Assembly: GCF_025989145.1 (NCBI RefSeq)
Contig: NZ_JAPDNQ010000001.1
Coordinates: 1,550,001 to 1,614,000 of the forward strand
DNA length: 64,000 bases
From: Microbacterium sp. SSM24
Lineage (GTDB): Bacteria > Actinomycetota > Actinomycetes > Actinomycetales > Microbacteriaceae
Direction of reading: 5' to 3'
Part shown: piece by piece, positions 43,152 to 51,710 of the stretch
Numbering within the stretch: the stretch's first letter is position 1
How the letters are laid out: every line of letters begins with the position of its first letter
Notes under the pieces: generated by a model
Seen by the model: only the letters and a program-made list of their open reading frames with translations
Told to the model about the DNA's origin: nothing
The model's database searches: none
Translations under genes and position numbers: made by a program

Positions 43152-43690
43152 CAGCATCCGGCGCACCGGCGCCCCGCCCCGGCAAGCGCCCGGCCTTCGA
43201 GCCCGCCGCGCGGCTTCTCACTCCGACCGGGTACGACCCGGACATGCGGCGACCCGCGTCGATCGTCGCGGGGACGGCGCTGGTGCTGCTGAGCGTGCTC
43301 GCCGGATGCCTCGTGCTCGTCGGCGTGGCGCTGACGTGGGACACCCTCGTCGCCGGCCCCGACGTGGACCTCGAGGGGTTCGAGGCGACCCCGGACGGAC
43401 GGACGACCGGCCTCATCGTGGTGCTGGCGGTCGCCGGAGCCACGCTGGTCTTCGACCTCGTGCTCGCGGTGTTCGTGTACCTCGGCCGCAACTGGGCCCG
43501 GGTGATCGTGATGCTCTTCGCCGTTCTGCGGATCAGCACCACCTTCGTCGCCTGGTGGGCCCAGGGCCAGGAGATCACGCTCGGCACGACCTTCATCTCG
43601 CTCGCGGTCGACATCCTTCTCCTCCTGGCACTGTCGAGTCGCAGCGCCGCCGCGTACGCCCGGCGCAATGAACGGCCTCGCGTCTCCTGA
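43148..43690 (+). CDS. Four-helix membrane protein, unknown
   Basis: 180 residues: a Pro-rich cytosolic N-terminus and four hydrophobic helices with an NWARVIVMLFAVLRI segment between them, reminiscent of small actinobacterial membrane proteins of unknown function. ATG 43148 overlaps the LssY-like gene stop (ATGA), so the two are translated together. Confidence 0.75.
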   Translation: MTASGAPAPRPGKRPAFEPAARLLTPTGYDPDMRRPASIVAGTALVLLSVLAGCLVLVGVALTWDTLVAGPDVDLEGFEATPDGRTTGLIVVLAVAGATLVFDLVLAVFVYLGRNWARVIVMLFAVLRISTTFVAWWAQGQEITLGTTFISLAVDILLLLALSSRSAAAYARRNERPRVS

Positions 43691-43703
43691 CTGCTGGGTG
43701 GCA

Positions 43704-43709
43704 TACCCT
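43704..43709 (+). promoter_or_regulatory. -10-like hexamer for the J-domain gene
   Basis: TACCCT lies 34 nt before the GTG at 43744; GGGGGAGG (43732-43739) then acts as ribosome binding site. A conventional leadered transcript. Confidence 0.4.
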
Positions 43710-43743
43710 GAGATCCGCCGCAGCCGCGGCCGGGGGAGGGTGC

Positions 43744-44670
43744 GTGTTCGACAGTCCGCTGTCCGCCTCGGCGTATGAGGTTCTCGGGGTCGACCCCGAA
43801 GTCGACGACGAGGAGCTGCGACGCGCCTACCGCCTGCGCCTGCGGCAGACCCATCCCGACACCGGCGGAGACGCGGCCGTGTTCATCCAGGTGCAGCGCG
43901 CGTGGGAGCTCGTCGGCACCGCCGACGCGCGCGCCGCCTACGATCGCGGGCACGGCTTCGGCGAGGCGGCAGCGCCGGAATGGTCGGGATGGCGTGCGCC
44001 GGCCGCCCGCACCGACACCCGCCCGCGCGCTCGCTCCTACGGGCACCCCGGCGGCTGGCGGCGCGAGCGCTACCTCACGCTGATCCGAGAGTGGGCAGGG
44101 CGCGGCGTCGTGCTCGACGACCCCTACGACCCCGCCCTCGTGCGCTCCGCCCCGCAGCAGCTGCGCCGGCTGCTCGCCGACGCGCTCGCCGAGGAGCAGA
44201 CGGCGCGCACCGTCGCCGACCTCGGGATGGGCTACACGGTCTGGCACGACGTCGACGCGTCGGGGCGCGATGCCGATCCCGACGCGAAGATCGATCACAT
44301 CGTGCTCGGCCCGAGCGGGCTGTACGGCATCCTGTCGGAGGACTTCGGCGGTCCGGTCCGGATGCGCCGCGGCGAGCTCATCGGCGACGGCGTGACGGGC
44401 GCTCCGGTCGGCACCCTCATCGCGCGCATGCGCGGGCTGGCGCGCGCGGCGGGCGTGCGCTTCAGCGGCGCGATCGTCGTGCTGCCCGACGACGACGTCA
44501 TGCAGGTCATCGACGAGATCGGCAAGGTGCGCGGCACCCCGGTGGCGATCGTCGCGCGCAGCGCGCTGTCGACGGTGCTGCGACGAGGCATCACGGGTGT
44601 GCGCCCGATCGGCGGCAACGAGGTGTTCGACGTGCGCACGCGCCTGCAGCACGCCGTGCGCTTCGCCTAG
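43744..44670 (+). CDS. J-domain protein with NERD-like C-terminal domain
   Basis: 308 residues. The N-terminal 65 residues are a J-domain with its HPD tripeptide at 37-39 (QTHPDTGG), which stimulates DnaK-type chaperones. There is no zinc-finger or DnaJ C-terminal domain. From about 150 to 300 the segment KIDHIVLGPSGLYGILSEDFGG and the strands around it resemble the NERD nuclease-related fold, although the catalytic Lys of NERD (usually in DTKN) is not evident. The combination suggests a specialised co-chaperone. It shares a CTAG stop with the convergent VOC gene. Confidence 0.8.
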   Translation: MFDSPLSASAYEVLGVDPEVDDEELRRAYRLRLRQTHPDTGGDAAVFIQVQRAWELVGTADARAAYDRGHGFGEAAAPEWSGWRAPAARTDTRPRARSYGHPGGWRRERYLTLIREWAGRGVVLDDPYDPALVRSAPQQLRRLLADALAEEQTARTVADLGMGYTVWHDVDASGRDADPDAKIDHIVLGPSGLYGILSEDFGGPVRMRRGELIGDGVTGAPVGTLIARMRGLARAAGVRFSGAIVVLPDDDVMQVIDEIGKVRGTPVAIVARSALSTVLRRGITGVRPIGGNEVFDVRTRLQHAVRFA

Positions 44671-45026
44671 GACGCCGCCTCGGACCACACCGCCAGCTCG
44701 TTGCCCGCCGGGTCGGCGAAATGGAATCGTCGCCCTCCCGGGAACCCGTAGATCTCGTGCACGATGGTGCCGCCGGATGCCGCGACCGCGGCGCGCGCCG
44801 CGTCGAGGTCGGCGACGTAGATCACGGTCAGCGGCATCCTCTGCTGGCGTTCGTCGGCGATGCCGTTGATGCCGGCGACGACGCCGCTGTCGGCCGTGTC
44901 GTAGTACTCGCCGTAGTCGGTGAAGCTCCAGCCGAAGGCGTCTTCGTAGAAGGCGCGAGCCGCCGCGAGGGTTGCGGGATCGGCCGCCGGGAACTCGATG
45001 AGGTCGATGTGGTTGTGCGTGGGCAT
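44667..45026 (-). CDS. VOC-superfamily (glyoxalase/bleomycin-resistance fold) protein
   Basis: 119 residues, one VOC module pair: IDLIEFPAADPATLAAARAFYEDAFGW and a C-terminal GRRFHFADPAGNELAVWSE strand with the metal-type Glu. Substrate unknown. ATG 45026 has TAGACC 6 nt upstream. Confidence 0.88.
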   Translation of the reverse strand: MPTHNHIDLIEFPAADPATLAAARAFYEDAFGWSFTDYGEYYDTADSGVVAGINGIADERQQRMPLTVIYVADLDAARAAVAASGGTIVHEIYGFPGGRRFHFADPAGNELAVWSEAAS

Positions 45027-45032
45027 GCGCCC

Positions 45033-45038
45033 GGTCTA
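45033..45038 (-). promoter_or_regulatory. -10-like hexamer for the VOC gene
   Basis: Minus-strand TAGACC, 6 nt before the ATG at 45026. Confidence 0.35.
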
Positions 45039-45067
45039 CCACCGGCCGCGGACACCCGCGAGGAGGG

Positions 45068-46651
45068 TCAGTCGGCCAGGCCGAACAGCTCGAGCGGGTG
45101 GGTCAGGCGCCACCAGATGCTCGGGCCCTCGATGTCTTCGGCGAGGCGCAGGTCGACGGTCGTGGAATCGAGCGGACCCGTGACCGTGAGGGAGCCGACG
45201 ACGTCGCCCTCCTCGCGGTGGTCGCCCAGCGCGTAGGCGGTGGTCGCCGTCGGCGCACCGGAGTTCCACAGCACGACCGCCGCATCGTCGCCGGCGACGA
45301 CCGAGACATCCTCGCCCCACGCCGTCTCGACCGACCCGGCGAGGGTGCCTGCCGTCACCGACGGGGTCAACTGCAGCTCCTTCTCGAGCTGCGCGTACAG
45401 CGCGCGCGAGGCGGCGAGGCGCGCGGCGTCGTCGGGCTGGCCGAGCACCGAGGCGAACATGCGCACCGTGGTGTCGCCGATCACGACGTCCTTGGCCGAC
45501 AGCAGATTCGAGGAGTCGAGCGTGCCCGTCTTGATGCCGACGACGCCCGGGTCGGCGAGCAGGCCGTTGGTGCTCTCCACCAGGCCGGCGCCGGGCAGCT
45601 CCACAGACTTCTTGGCGACGATCTCCGCGATGACGGGGTGCGTCATGGCCTTCTGCGCGAGCGTGATCAGGGCCTCCGGCGACGCGCTGTTGCCGGCATC
45701 CATCCCGGTCGGCTCGACGATCGTGACGCCGGGCACTCCGTGCGTCTGCAGCCACGACATCGCCGCGCTCGCGAACACCGCGTCGGAGGGGAAGAGGTTG
45801 TCGGCGAGGCGGTCGGCGTAGTTGTTGGCCGAGCCGATGAGCATGCCCTCGAGCATCTGGTACTCGGTCAGCGAGCCGCCCGCGGGCACGTCCAGCGCCG
45901 ACTCGCCCGCTGCCCGGTAGTCCCAGTACGCCGCCGAATCCCAGTATCCGAAGCGGAACTCCGGTCCCTGCTCGCCGACGGACAGCGGCATCTGATCGAG
46001 CACGACGAGGGCGGTCACGATCTTCGTGATGCTCGCGATGGAGTCGGGATCGGTGCCGGATGCCAGGGTCCCGGCGATTCCGCCGACCGACACCGCCGCG
46101 CTTCCCGTCGCCGGCCAGGCGGGTGCTGCCGCCGGGGCAGCGGCCGGCTGGACGGCGACCGCCGTGATCGTCGGGGTGACGGCGTGCAGCGGCCAGGCGA
46201 TCGTCGTCGCCGCGTACGCGCCCAGGACACCCGCGATCGCGAGCGTCGGAATCACGACCCCGGAGCGCAGGGGCGAGCGCCGGGGCGGATCGGCGAGGAG
46301 GTCTGCTCCGACGGGGATGTACGCGGCGGACGCGCCGTCGAGACCGATCGGCGCCGAGCGTCGCGAGAGGGCGCTCTCGTCGACCCATGCGAGCGCGATG
46401 CGGCGCTCGCCCTTCTCCTTGGCTGCGGTCGTCGAGCGCGGGCTCAGGCCGACGGGAGTCGTCGACGCGACGTCGGTGGCGACCGTCGCGGGCGCCGCGA
46501 CGGAACCGCGCGATGCCCCCGCGCGTGCGACGTCCGCGTCGAGGGTCAGCACGCCCTCGGGAGTCTCCGGGCCGGTGGGCGTGACGGGGGGCTCGCCGGT
46601 CGCCGCACGGCGCGCACGGCGCGTCGTGGTCAGGGCGTCATCGGGAGTCAC
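45068..46651 (-). CDS. D-alanyl-D-alanine carboxypeptidase (S11 family)
   Basis: 527 residues. After a disordered cytosolic N-terminus of about 130 residues, one membrane helix (131-152) anchors an extracellular penicillin-binding domain of the DacA/S11 family, which trims the terminal D-Ala of peptidoglycan stem peptides. All three motifs are present: S207-I-T-K210, S274-A-N276, and a KTG in IKTGTLDSSN. A beta-rich C-terminal domain follows. GTG at 46651 has TATCTT 6 nt upstream. The long cytosolic N-terminus is unusual and may be a regulatory (for example phosphorylation) segment. Confidence 0.9.
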   Translation of the reverse strand: MTPDDALTTTRRARRAATGEPPVTPTGPETPEGVLTLDADVARAGASRGSVAAPATVATDVASTTPVGLSPRSTTAAKEKGERRIALAWVDESALSRRSAPIGLDGASAAYIPVGADLLADPPRRSPLRSGVVIPTLAIAGVLGAYAATTIAWPLHAVTPTITAVAVQPAAAPAAAPAWPATGSAAVSVGGIAGTLASGTDPDSIASITKIVTALVVLDQMPLSVGEQGPEFRFGYWDSAAYWDYRAAGESALDVPAGGSLTEYQMLEGMLIGSANNYADRLADNLFPSDAVFASAAMSWLQTHGVPGVTIVEPTGMDAGNSASPEALITLAQKAMTHPVIAEIVAKKSVELPGAGLVESTNGLLADPGVVGIKTGTLDSSNLLSAKDVVIGDTTVRMFASVLGQPDDAARLAASRALYAQLEKELQLTPSVTAGTLAGSVETAWGEDVSVVAGDDAAVVLWNSGAPTATTAYALGDHREEGDVVGSLTVTGPLDSTTVDLRLAEDIEGPSIWWRLTHPLELFGLAD

Positions 46652-46657
46652 CCGCTC

Positions 46658-46663
46658 AAGATA
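46658..46663 (-). promoter_or_regulatory. -10-like hexamer for the carboxypeptidase gene
   Basis: Minus-strand TATCTT, 6 nt before the GTG at 46651. It falls in the -35 area of the divergent thiamine-transporter promoter, so the two promoters may interfere. Confidence 0.5.
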
Positions 46664-46678
46664 CAACGGGTCGCGGCG

Positions 46679-46684
46679 TATACT
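46679..46684 (+). promoter_or_regulatory. -10 hexamer of the ykoEDC operon
   Basis: TATACT is a near-consensus -10 about 13 nt before the TPP riboswitch. Transcription from here would include the whole riboswitch. Confidence 0.55.
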
Positions 46685-46696
46685 CGTTCGCACAAC

Positions 46697-46784
46697 CACG
46701 GGAGTCCGGTGAGCCGGGCTGAGAGGAAGCGACCCACGCTTCGACCGTCGAACCTGATCCGGATCATGCCGGCGCAGGGAGGAG
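46697..46784 (+). ncRNA. TPP riboswitch (THI element)
   Basis: The conserved core is easy to read: GGAGTCCGG, then GGGCTGAGAGG at 46717-46727, a variable P3 arm, then GAACCTGATCCGG at 46750-46762 and the closing GCGCAGGGAGG. TPP binding would reduce expression of the transporter genes. The closing GGAGG lies just before the ATG at 46790, which suggests control by sequestering the ribosome binding site. Confidence 0.95.
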
Positions 46785-46789
46785 TTCAC

Positions 46790-47437
46790 ATGCACGCATC
46801 CGCGTCCGCCCCCACATCCACCGAGGCGGCCCCCTCGGCGGCACCGAGCCCATACCGCTGGCGGGTCGTCGACATCGTCGTCGCCAGCGTCATCGGTGTG
46901 GCATCCGGCCTCGTCTTCCTGCTGTGGAACGTCGCGTACCGGGGCCCGAGCGCCCTGCTCGAGCCCCTGCTGCCGGGCCTGCAGGGCCTGCTCGACGGCC
47001 CCTGGCTCTTCGCCGGCGTGCTGGGCGCCCTCATCATCCGCAAGCCGGGGGCGGCGGTGTTCACCGAAGTCGTCGCCGCCGGCGTCTCCGCGCTCACCTT
47101 GATCGGCAACACGTGGGGCGCCTTCCTCACGCTCGAGGCCGGACTCATCCAGGGTCTCGGCGCCGAGCTGGTCTTCCTGCTGTTCTTCTACCGCCGCTGG
47201 TCGCTGCCCGTCGCGATCCTCGCGGGCATCGGCGCAGCGCTCGCAGGAGGCGTGAACAACCTCCTCCTCTGGTACGCGGGCGCGGACCTGTCATTCGTGC
47301 TCGTCTACCTCGTGAGCACCTCGATCTCGGGCGCGATCGTCGCGGGACTCCTCTCGTGGCTCCTCGCGCGCGGCCTCGCCGCGACGGGAGCGCTCGACCG
47401 CTTCGCCTCGGGCCGCGAGGCCCGCGCCCGCGTCTAG
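46790..47437 (+). CDS. ykoE: ECF transporter substrate-binding (S) component, YkoE type
   Basis: 215 residues with about six helices, the YkoE family S component for thiamine or its hydroxymethylpyrimidine precursor. Helical segments VVASVIGVASGLVFLLWNV and LTLEAGLIQGLGAELVFLLF are typical. It is directly downstream of a TPP riboswitch and followed by the ATPase and T component, so a thiamine-related substrate is nearly certain. Confidence 0.93.
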   Translation: MHASASAPTSTEAAPSAAPSPYRWRVVDIVVASVIGVASGLVFLLWNVAYRGPSALLEPLLPGLQGLLDGPWLFAGVLGALIIRKPGAAVFTEVVAAGVSALTLIGNTWGAFLTLEAGLIQGLGAELVFLLFFYRRWSLPVAILAGIGAALAGGVNNLLLWYAGADLSFVLVYLVSTSISGAIVAGLLSWLLARGLAATGALDRFASGREARARV

Positions 47438-47441
47438 TCGC

Positions 47442-48899
47442 GTGACCGGCGACCTGCCCCGGCCCGCCGCCGTCGAGGCGCGCGGGTGGGGCTGGCGTCA
47501 CGCGTCCCGCAACGCGTGGGCGGTGTCGGATGCCTCGTTCCGCATCGAGCCCGGCGAGCGCGTGCTGCTGCTCGGCGCCTCGGGAGCCGGCAAGTCGACA
47601 CTGCTGCACGGTCTCGCGGGGGTGCTCGGCGGGGACGAGGAGGGCGAGCAGACCGGCGAGCTCCTCATCGACGGCGCTCCGGCCGCACGGGTGCGCGGGC
47701 GCGCGGGTCTGGTGCTGCAGGACCCGGACGCGCAGGTCATCCTCGCCCGCGTCGGCGACGACGTGGCCTTCGGCTGCGAGAACCTCGGAGTCCCGCGCGA
47801 CGAGATCTGGCCGCGGGTCCGGTCCGCGCTCGACGCCGTGGGGCTCGACGTGCCCCTCGACCGCCCCACCAAGGCGCTGTCGGGCGGCCAGAAGCAGCGG
47901 CTCGCGCTCGCGGGTCTGCTCGCGATGCGTCCCGGCCTCGTGCTGCTCGACGAGCCGACCGCCAACCTCGACCCCCACGGCGTCGGGGAGGTGCGGGATG
48001 CTGTCACGCGCCTGCTCGATGCGCACGCCGCGACACTCGTCGTCGTCGAGCACCGCGTCGAGGTGTGGCTGCCGGTCGTCGACCGTGTGATCGTGCTCGG
48101 CGACGGCGGCGTCCTCGCCGACGGCGCACCCGGCGACGTGCTCGGTGCGCAGGGGCCCGCGCTCGCGGCGCGCGGCGTGTGGGTCCCCGGCATCCCGCCG
48201 GCGCATCCGCCGGCTCCGGCGCACGCACCCGGTCCCGTGATGCTGTCGGCCTCGGCGCTCGCCGTTCAGCGCGTCGAGGGGCACCCCGTGGCGTCCGGCA
48301 TCGAGCTCGACGTGCGCGCGGGTGCCGCGCTCGCCGTGACCGGACCCAACGGCGCCGGCAAGTCGACGCTCGGCCTGACGCTCGCGGGCCTGCTGGCACC
48401 GGCATCCGGCTCCCTCGTCGCAGACGGAGCGCTCGCCGCGGGCGCTTCGGCGACGCCCATCCGATGGACGTCGCGCCAGCTGCTCACCCGGATCGGCACC
48501 GTGTTCCAGGACCCCGAGCACCAGCTCCTCGCCAAGACGGTGAGGGAGGAGCTCGAGGTGGGTCCGCGTGCGCTCGGCCTCGCCGAGGCCGAGATCGCGT
48601 CGCGCGTGGAGGAGCTGCTCGAGCGGCTCCGGCTGGCCCCGCTCGCCCGTGCGAATCCGTTCACGCTCTCGGGCGGGGAGAAGCGCCGGCTCACCGTCGC
48701 CGCGGCGCTCGCGACCGCGCCGCGCGTGCTCGTCCTCGACGAGCCGACCTTCGGGCAGGACGCACGCACGTGGGCCGAACTCGTCGCACTGCTCGCCCGC
48801 CTGCGCGATGACGGGTCGGCGATCGTCGCCGTCACCCACGATCTCGACGTCGTCGCCGCGCTCCACGCGGAGCGATATGAACTGGGGGGCGCGTCGTGA
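47442..48899 (+). CDS. ykoD: ECF transporter duplicated ATPase, YkoD type
   Basis: 485 residues with two ABC ATPase modules in tandem. Module one has Walker A GASGAGKST at 45-53, signature LSGGQKQRL and Walker B VLLDEP. Module two has GPNGAGKST at about 304, LSGGEKRRL and VLVLDEP. Together they power the YkoE/YkoC thiamine-precursor importer. GTG at 47442 lies 4 nt after the ykoE stop; the ykoD stop overlaps the ykoC GTG. Confidence 0.95.
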   Translation: MTGDLPRPAAVEARGWGWRHASRNAWAVSDASFRIEPGERVLLLGASGAGKSTLLHGLAGVLGGDEEGEQTGELLIDGAPAARVRGRAGLVLQDPDAQVILARVGDDVAFGCENLGVPRDEIWPRVRSALDAVGLDVPLDRPTKALSGGQKQRLALAGLLAMRPGLVLLDEPTANLDPHGVGEVRDAVTRLLDAHAATLVVVEHRVEVWLPVVDRVIVLGDGGVLADGAPGDVLGAQGPALAARGVWVPGIPPAHPPAPAHAPGPVMLSASALAVQRVEGHPVASGIELDVRAGAALAVTGPNGAGKSTLGLTLAGLLAPASGSLVADGALAAGASATPIRWTSRQLLTRIGTVFQDPEHQLLAKTVREELEVGPRALGLAEAEIASRVEELLERLRLAPLARANPFTLSGGEKRRLTVAAALATAPRVLVLDEPTFGQDARTWAELVALLARLRDDGSAIVAVTHDLDVVAALHAERYELGGAS

Positions 48900-49687
48900 C
48901 CCTCCTCGACGCCCACGCGCGCACGAGCCGGATGTCGCGGGTCAACCCCGTCGCGAAGCTCGGCGCGGCGGCCGCCATCACGATCCCGCTGGTGCTCACG
49001 CTCGATGTGGTGTCGGCATCCGTGGCCCTGGTGCTCGAACTGCTGCTGATGCCGCTCGCCGGACTGGGCTGGCGCGAGTTCTGGGCGCGCACGTGGATCG
49101 TGTGGGCCCTCGCACCGCTCACGGGTCTCACGATCGCGCTGTACGGCCGCACGAGCGGCGAGGTCTACGTCGACTGGCTGTTCGTCACCGTCAGCGAGGG
49201 GTCGCTCGTGCTGGCGCTGGCGACGACGATCCGGGTGCTCGCGATCGCGCTGCCCTCGGTCGTGCTGTTCGCGAGCGTCGACCCCACCGACCTCGCCGAC
49301 GGTCTCGGGCAGGTGCTGAGACTTCCCGCGCGGTTCGTGCTGGGTGCGCTCGCGGGACTGCGCATGGTGGGACTGTTCCTCGACGACTGGCGCTCGCTCG
49401 AACTCGCCCGCCGCGCGCGCGGCGTCGCCGATCGCGGACGCCTGCGCCGGTTCCTCGGCATGGCGTTCGCGCTGCTCGTGCTGTCGCTGCGGCGCGGGGC
49501 GAAGCTTGCGACCGCGATGGAGGCACGCGCGTTCGGCGCACCCGGCCGCCGCACGTGGGCGCGCGCCTCCCGGTTCGGGGCGGCGGAATGGGCGCTCATC
49601 GGCGTGGGTCTCGCGATCGCCCTCATCGCGACCGCCGCGGCGCTCGCCGCCGGCACGTGGAACTTCATCCTCGGCCCCGGCGTCTGA
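48896..49687 (+). CDS. ykoC: ECF transporter transmembrane (T) component, YkoC type
   Basis: 263 residues of the CbiQ/EcfT family with five or six helices. The coupling-helix Ala-Arg-Gly motif is visible as ARRARGVADRG, with a second AMEARAFG motif; both contact the ATPase. The start SRMSRVNPVAKLG is the usual EcfT N-terminus. GTG at 48896 overlaps the ATPase stop (GTGA). It ends the riboswitch-controlled operon. Confidence 0.94.
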   Translation: MTLLDAHARTSRMSRVNPVAKLGAAAAITIPLVLTLDVVSASVALVLELLLMPLAGLGWREFWARTWIVWALAPLTGLTIALYGRTSGEVYVDWLFVTVSEGSLVLALATTIRVLAIALPSVVLFASVDPTDLADGLGQVLRLPARFVLGALAGLRMVGLFLDDWRSLELARRARGVADRGRLRRFLGMAFALLVLSLRRGAKLATAMEARAFGAPGRRTWARASRFGAAEWALIGVGLAIALIATAAALAAGTWNFILGPGV

Positions 49688-49698
49688 CGCGGCGCGGG

Positions 49699-49792
49699 CC
49701 GGTCGCCGCGCTTGCGCGGCAGTTTCCGGCATCCGCGCCCGTCGGAAGAGGCTGCGCGTGCCGGAAACGGGCGCGCGGACCGGTCGCCGCGC
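49699..49792. repeat. Inverted repeat element bounded by 13-bp direct repeats
   Basis: CCGGTCGCCGCGC occurs at 49699-49711 and again at 49780-49792. Between them, arms 49714-49731 and 49759-49776 (core GTTTCCGGCA) form an 18-bp hairpin with three mismatches and a 27-nt loop. It lies between the convergent ykoC and SRPBCC genes. Confidence 0.75.
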
Positions 49793-49800
49793 GCGCTGGC

Positions 49801-50310
49801 TCAGCCCGCGACGAGGCGCTGGTAGGCCGGCTGCATCGCGGGGAAGTATGCGCTCCACGGCACGGTCGCGGCATCCCGTCCCTTGTGCACGGCCATGAGG
49901 CGATCGAGGTAGTACTCCCAGCCCGGTCCGATGGAGCCGACTTCGTCCTCGGGGTTGAGGCGCTGGCCGAACACGAGCAGCGTCGACTCGCCCTTCTCGA
50001 TGAGCTCGAACCACAGGTGCCACGAGCCGGTCCCCGCCGACGTGTCGCCCGCGAAGCGGCGGGGCGGGTCGCATTCGAGGATCGTGTACTCCTCGGGCGG
50101 CGCGTCCTCGTCTTCGGCGGTCATGAAGAAGGCGACGTGGCCGGTGGACGGATCACCTTCCCATCGGCCGATCCAGCGCTCGAGCCGCGCGGACTCGGTC
50201 AGCTCGCGCCACACTTCGCGCGCGCGTGCCGCGAACGTGCGGGTGAGCACGAGGTTCGGGTGCCCGTCGATGTCGGTCACGGTGCCGGTGATGTCGGTGC
50301 GGTCGGTCAT
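49801..50310 (-). CDS. SRPBCC/AHSA1-domain protein
   Basis: 169 residues of the START-like SRPBCC superfamily (AHSA1 group): LVLTRTFAARAREVWRELTESARLERWIG at the start, PRRFAG and SWHLWFELIEKGESTLLVFGQ strands, and a C-terminal YYLDRLMAVHKGR helix. Such proteins bind hydrophobic ligands; the function here is unknown. GAGAGG lies upstream of ATG 50310. Confidence 0.88.
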   Translation of the reverse strand: MTDRTDITGTVTDIDGHPNLVLTRTFAARAREVWRELTESARLERWIGRWEGDPSTGHVAFFMTAEDEDAPPEEYTILECDPPRRFAGDTSAGTGSWHLWFELIEKGESTLLVFGQRLNPEDEVGSIGPGWEYYLDRLMAVHKGRDAATVPWSAYFPAMQPAYQRLVAG

Positions 50311-50398
50311 GTCGCGCCTCTCGTTCGTGCCATCGTCCCACCCGGTCGTGATCATCGCCACGCGCGTCGAGGGCCGTTCCCGAAGAATCTCCCGACGG

Positions 50399-50474
50399 CG
50401 TCGACAACGCGGGAGAAACCGGAACCCGGTACCCGCGGGTCGCCTGGCGTGGCGATTCTCCCGCGGTGTTGACG
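50399..50474. repeat. 19-bp inverted repeat with two mismatches, 38-nt loop
   Basis: Arms 50399-50417 (ending GCGGGAGAA) and 50456-50474 (starting TTCTCCCGC) pair at 17 of 19 positions. It sits between the SRPBCC and DUF488 genes. The gap 50311-50485 otherwise looks empty. Confidence 0.8.
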
Positions 50475-50485
50475 CGCGAGTCCCG

Positions 50486-50830
50486 TCAGGCCTCGAGCAC
50501 GTCGAGGAGGACCACGGCGTGATTGCGCTCCGGATCCTGCGCGCCGTACAGAAGGGTCGAGACCGGATGCCGCGCCAGCTCGTCTCGCAGTGCGCCGACC
50601 GCGGGGTTCTCGGCGAGCTCGGCGCGGTACGAGGCCTCGAACTCGTCCCACGGCAGGCCGTCGCGGTGGAACGCCTGGCGCAGCGCGGTCGAGGGGGCGG
50701 CATCCTTCGCCCACAGTCCGAGGGCCGCGCGCTCTTTCGTGAGCCCGCGGGGCCACAGCCGGTCCACGAGCACGCGGAACCCATCGTCGGGCGCGGGATC
50801 GTCGTAGACCCGCTTCAGCCTCACCGCCAT
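50486..50830 (-). CDS. DUF488 family protein
   Basis: 114 residues of the DUF488/YeaO-like family: KRVYDDPAPDDGFRVLVDRLWPRGLTKERA is the characteristic N-terminal block, with FHRDGLPWDEFEASYRAEL and TLLYGAQDPERNHAVVLLDVL following. Function unknown. GGAGG precedes ATG 50830. Confidence 0.9.
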   Translation of the reverse strand: MAVRLKRVYDDPAPDDGFRVLVDRLWPRGLTKERAALGLWAKDAAPSTALRQAFHRDGLPWDEFEASYRAELAENPAVGALRDELARHPVSTLLYGAQDPERNHAVVLLDVLEA

Positions 50831-50898
50831 GCCTCCATGATGCCCCGCCGACTACGCTGGGCGTGGCATCCGGTTCCGACGTGAGACTCAGTCCCGCG

Positions 50899-50904
50899 TA
50901 CAGT
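50899..50904 (+). promoter_or_regulatory. -10-like hexamer for the SDR/crotonase operon
   Basis: TACAGT lies about 35 nt before the ATG at 50940. A classic AAGGAGA binding site (50929-50935) follows, so this operon has a normal leader. Confidence 0.4.
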
Positions 50905-50939
50905 GGGATGCAATGTCTCGGCAGTTCGAAGGAGAACGC

Positions 50940-51701
50940 ATGGACCTCACCGGTTCCTCCGCCCTCGTCACCGGGGGTGCGAGCGGGCTCGGCCTGGCGA
51001 CCGCCCGGCGCCTCGCCGCTGCGGGCTCGAGGGTCACGATCGTCGACCTGCCCGGCTCGGCCGGCGCCGAGGTCGCCGCCGAACTCGGCGGCTCGTTCGC
51101 GCCCGCCGATGTGACCGACGCGGCCCAGGTCGCGACCGCCGTCGAGGTCGCCGCGGACGCAGGCGCGCTGCGCGTGGTCGTGAACTGCGCCGGGATCGCA
51201 CCGCCCGCGAAGGTCCTCGACCGTGACGGCGCCCCCACGCCGCTCGACGCCTTCGAGCGCATCGTGCGCGTCAACCTCATCGGCACCTACAACGTGCTGT
51301 CGCAGGCGGCGGCCGCGATGGCGCGGACCGAGCCCACCGCCGGCGGCGACCGCGGCGTCATCGTCAACACCGCGAGCGTGGCGGCCTTCGACGGGCAGAT
51401 CGGGCAGCCGGCGTACGCCGCGAGCAAGGGCGGGGTGCACGCCATGACCCTCCCCGTCGCGCGCGAGCTCGCCCGGTACGCGATCCGCGTGGTGACGATC
51501 GCCCCCGGCATCATGGAGACGCCGATGCTGATGGGTCTGCCCGAGGCGGCGCAGGAGTCGCTCGGCCAGCAGGTGCCGTACCCGCCGCGCCTCGGCAAGC
51601 CCGACGAATACGCCGGGCTGGTGATGGCGATCGTCGACAACGGCTATCTCAACGGCGAGACCATCCGCCTTGACGGCGCCATCCGCATGGCCCCGAAGTA
51701 A
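50940..51701 (+). CDS. SDR, 3-hydroxyacyl-CoA dehydrogenase type 2-like
   Basis: 253 residues, classical [11 protein letters not shown] cofactor motif, VVNCAG, Ser in VNTASVAAF and YAASK catalytic pair. The IVDLPGSAG acidic strand end favours [30 protein letters not shown] closely resembles human HSD17B10-type 3-hydroxyacyl-CoA dehydrogenases. ATG at 50940 is chosen over 50913 because AAGGAGA lies just upstream. A crotonase gene follows after 9 nt, consistent with acyl-CoA degradation. Confidence 0.9.
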   Translation: MDLTGSSALVTGGASGLGLATARRLAAAGSRVTIVDLPGSAGAEVAAELGGSFAPADVTDAAQVATAVEVAADAGALRVVVNCAGIAPPAKVLDRDGAPTPLDAFERIVRVNLIGTYNVLSQAAAAMARTEPTAGGDRGVIVNTASVAAFDGQIGQPAYAASKGGVHAMTLPVARELARYAIRVVTIAPGIMETPMLMGLPEAAQESLGQQVPYPPRLGKPDEYAGLVMAIVDNGYLNGETIRLDGAIRMAPK

Positions 51702-51710
51702 GGAGCACCC

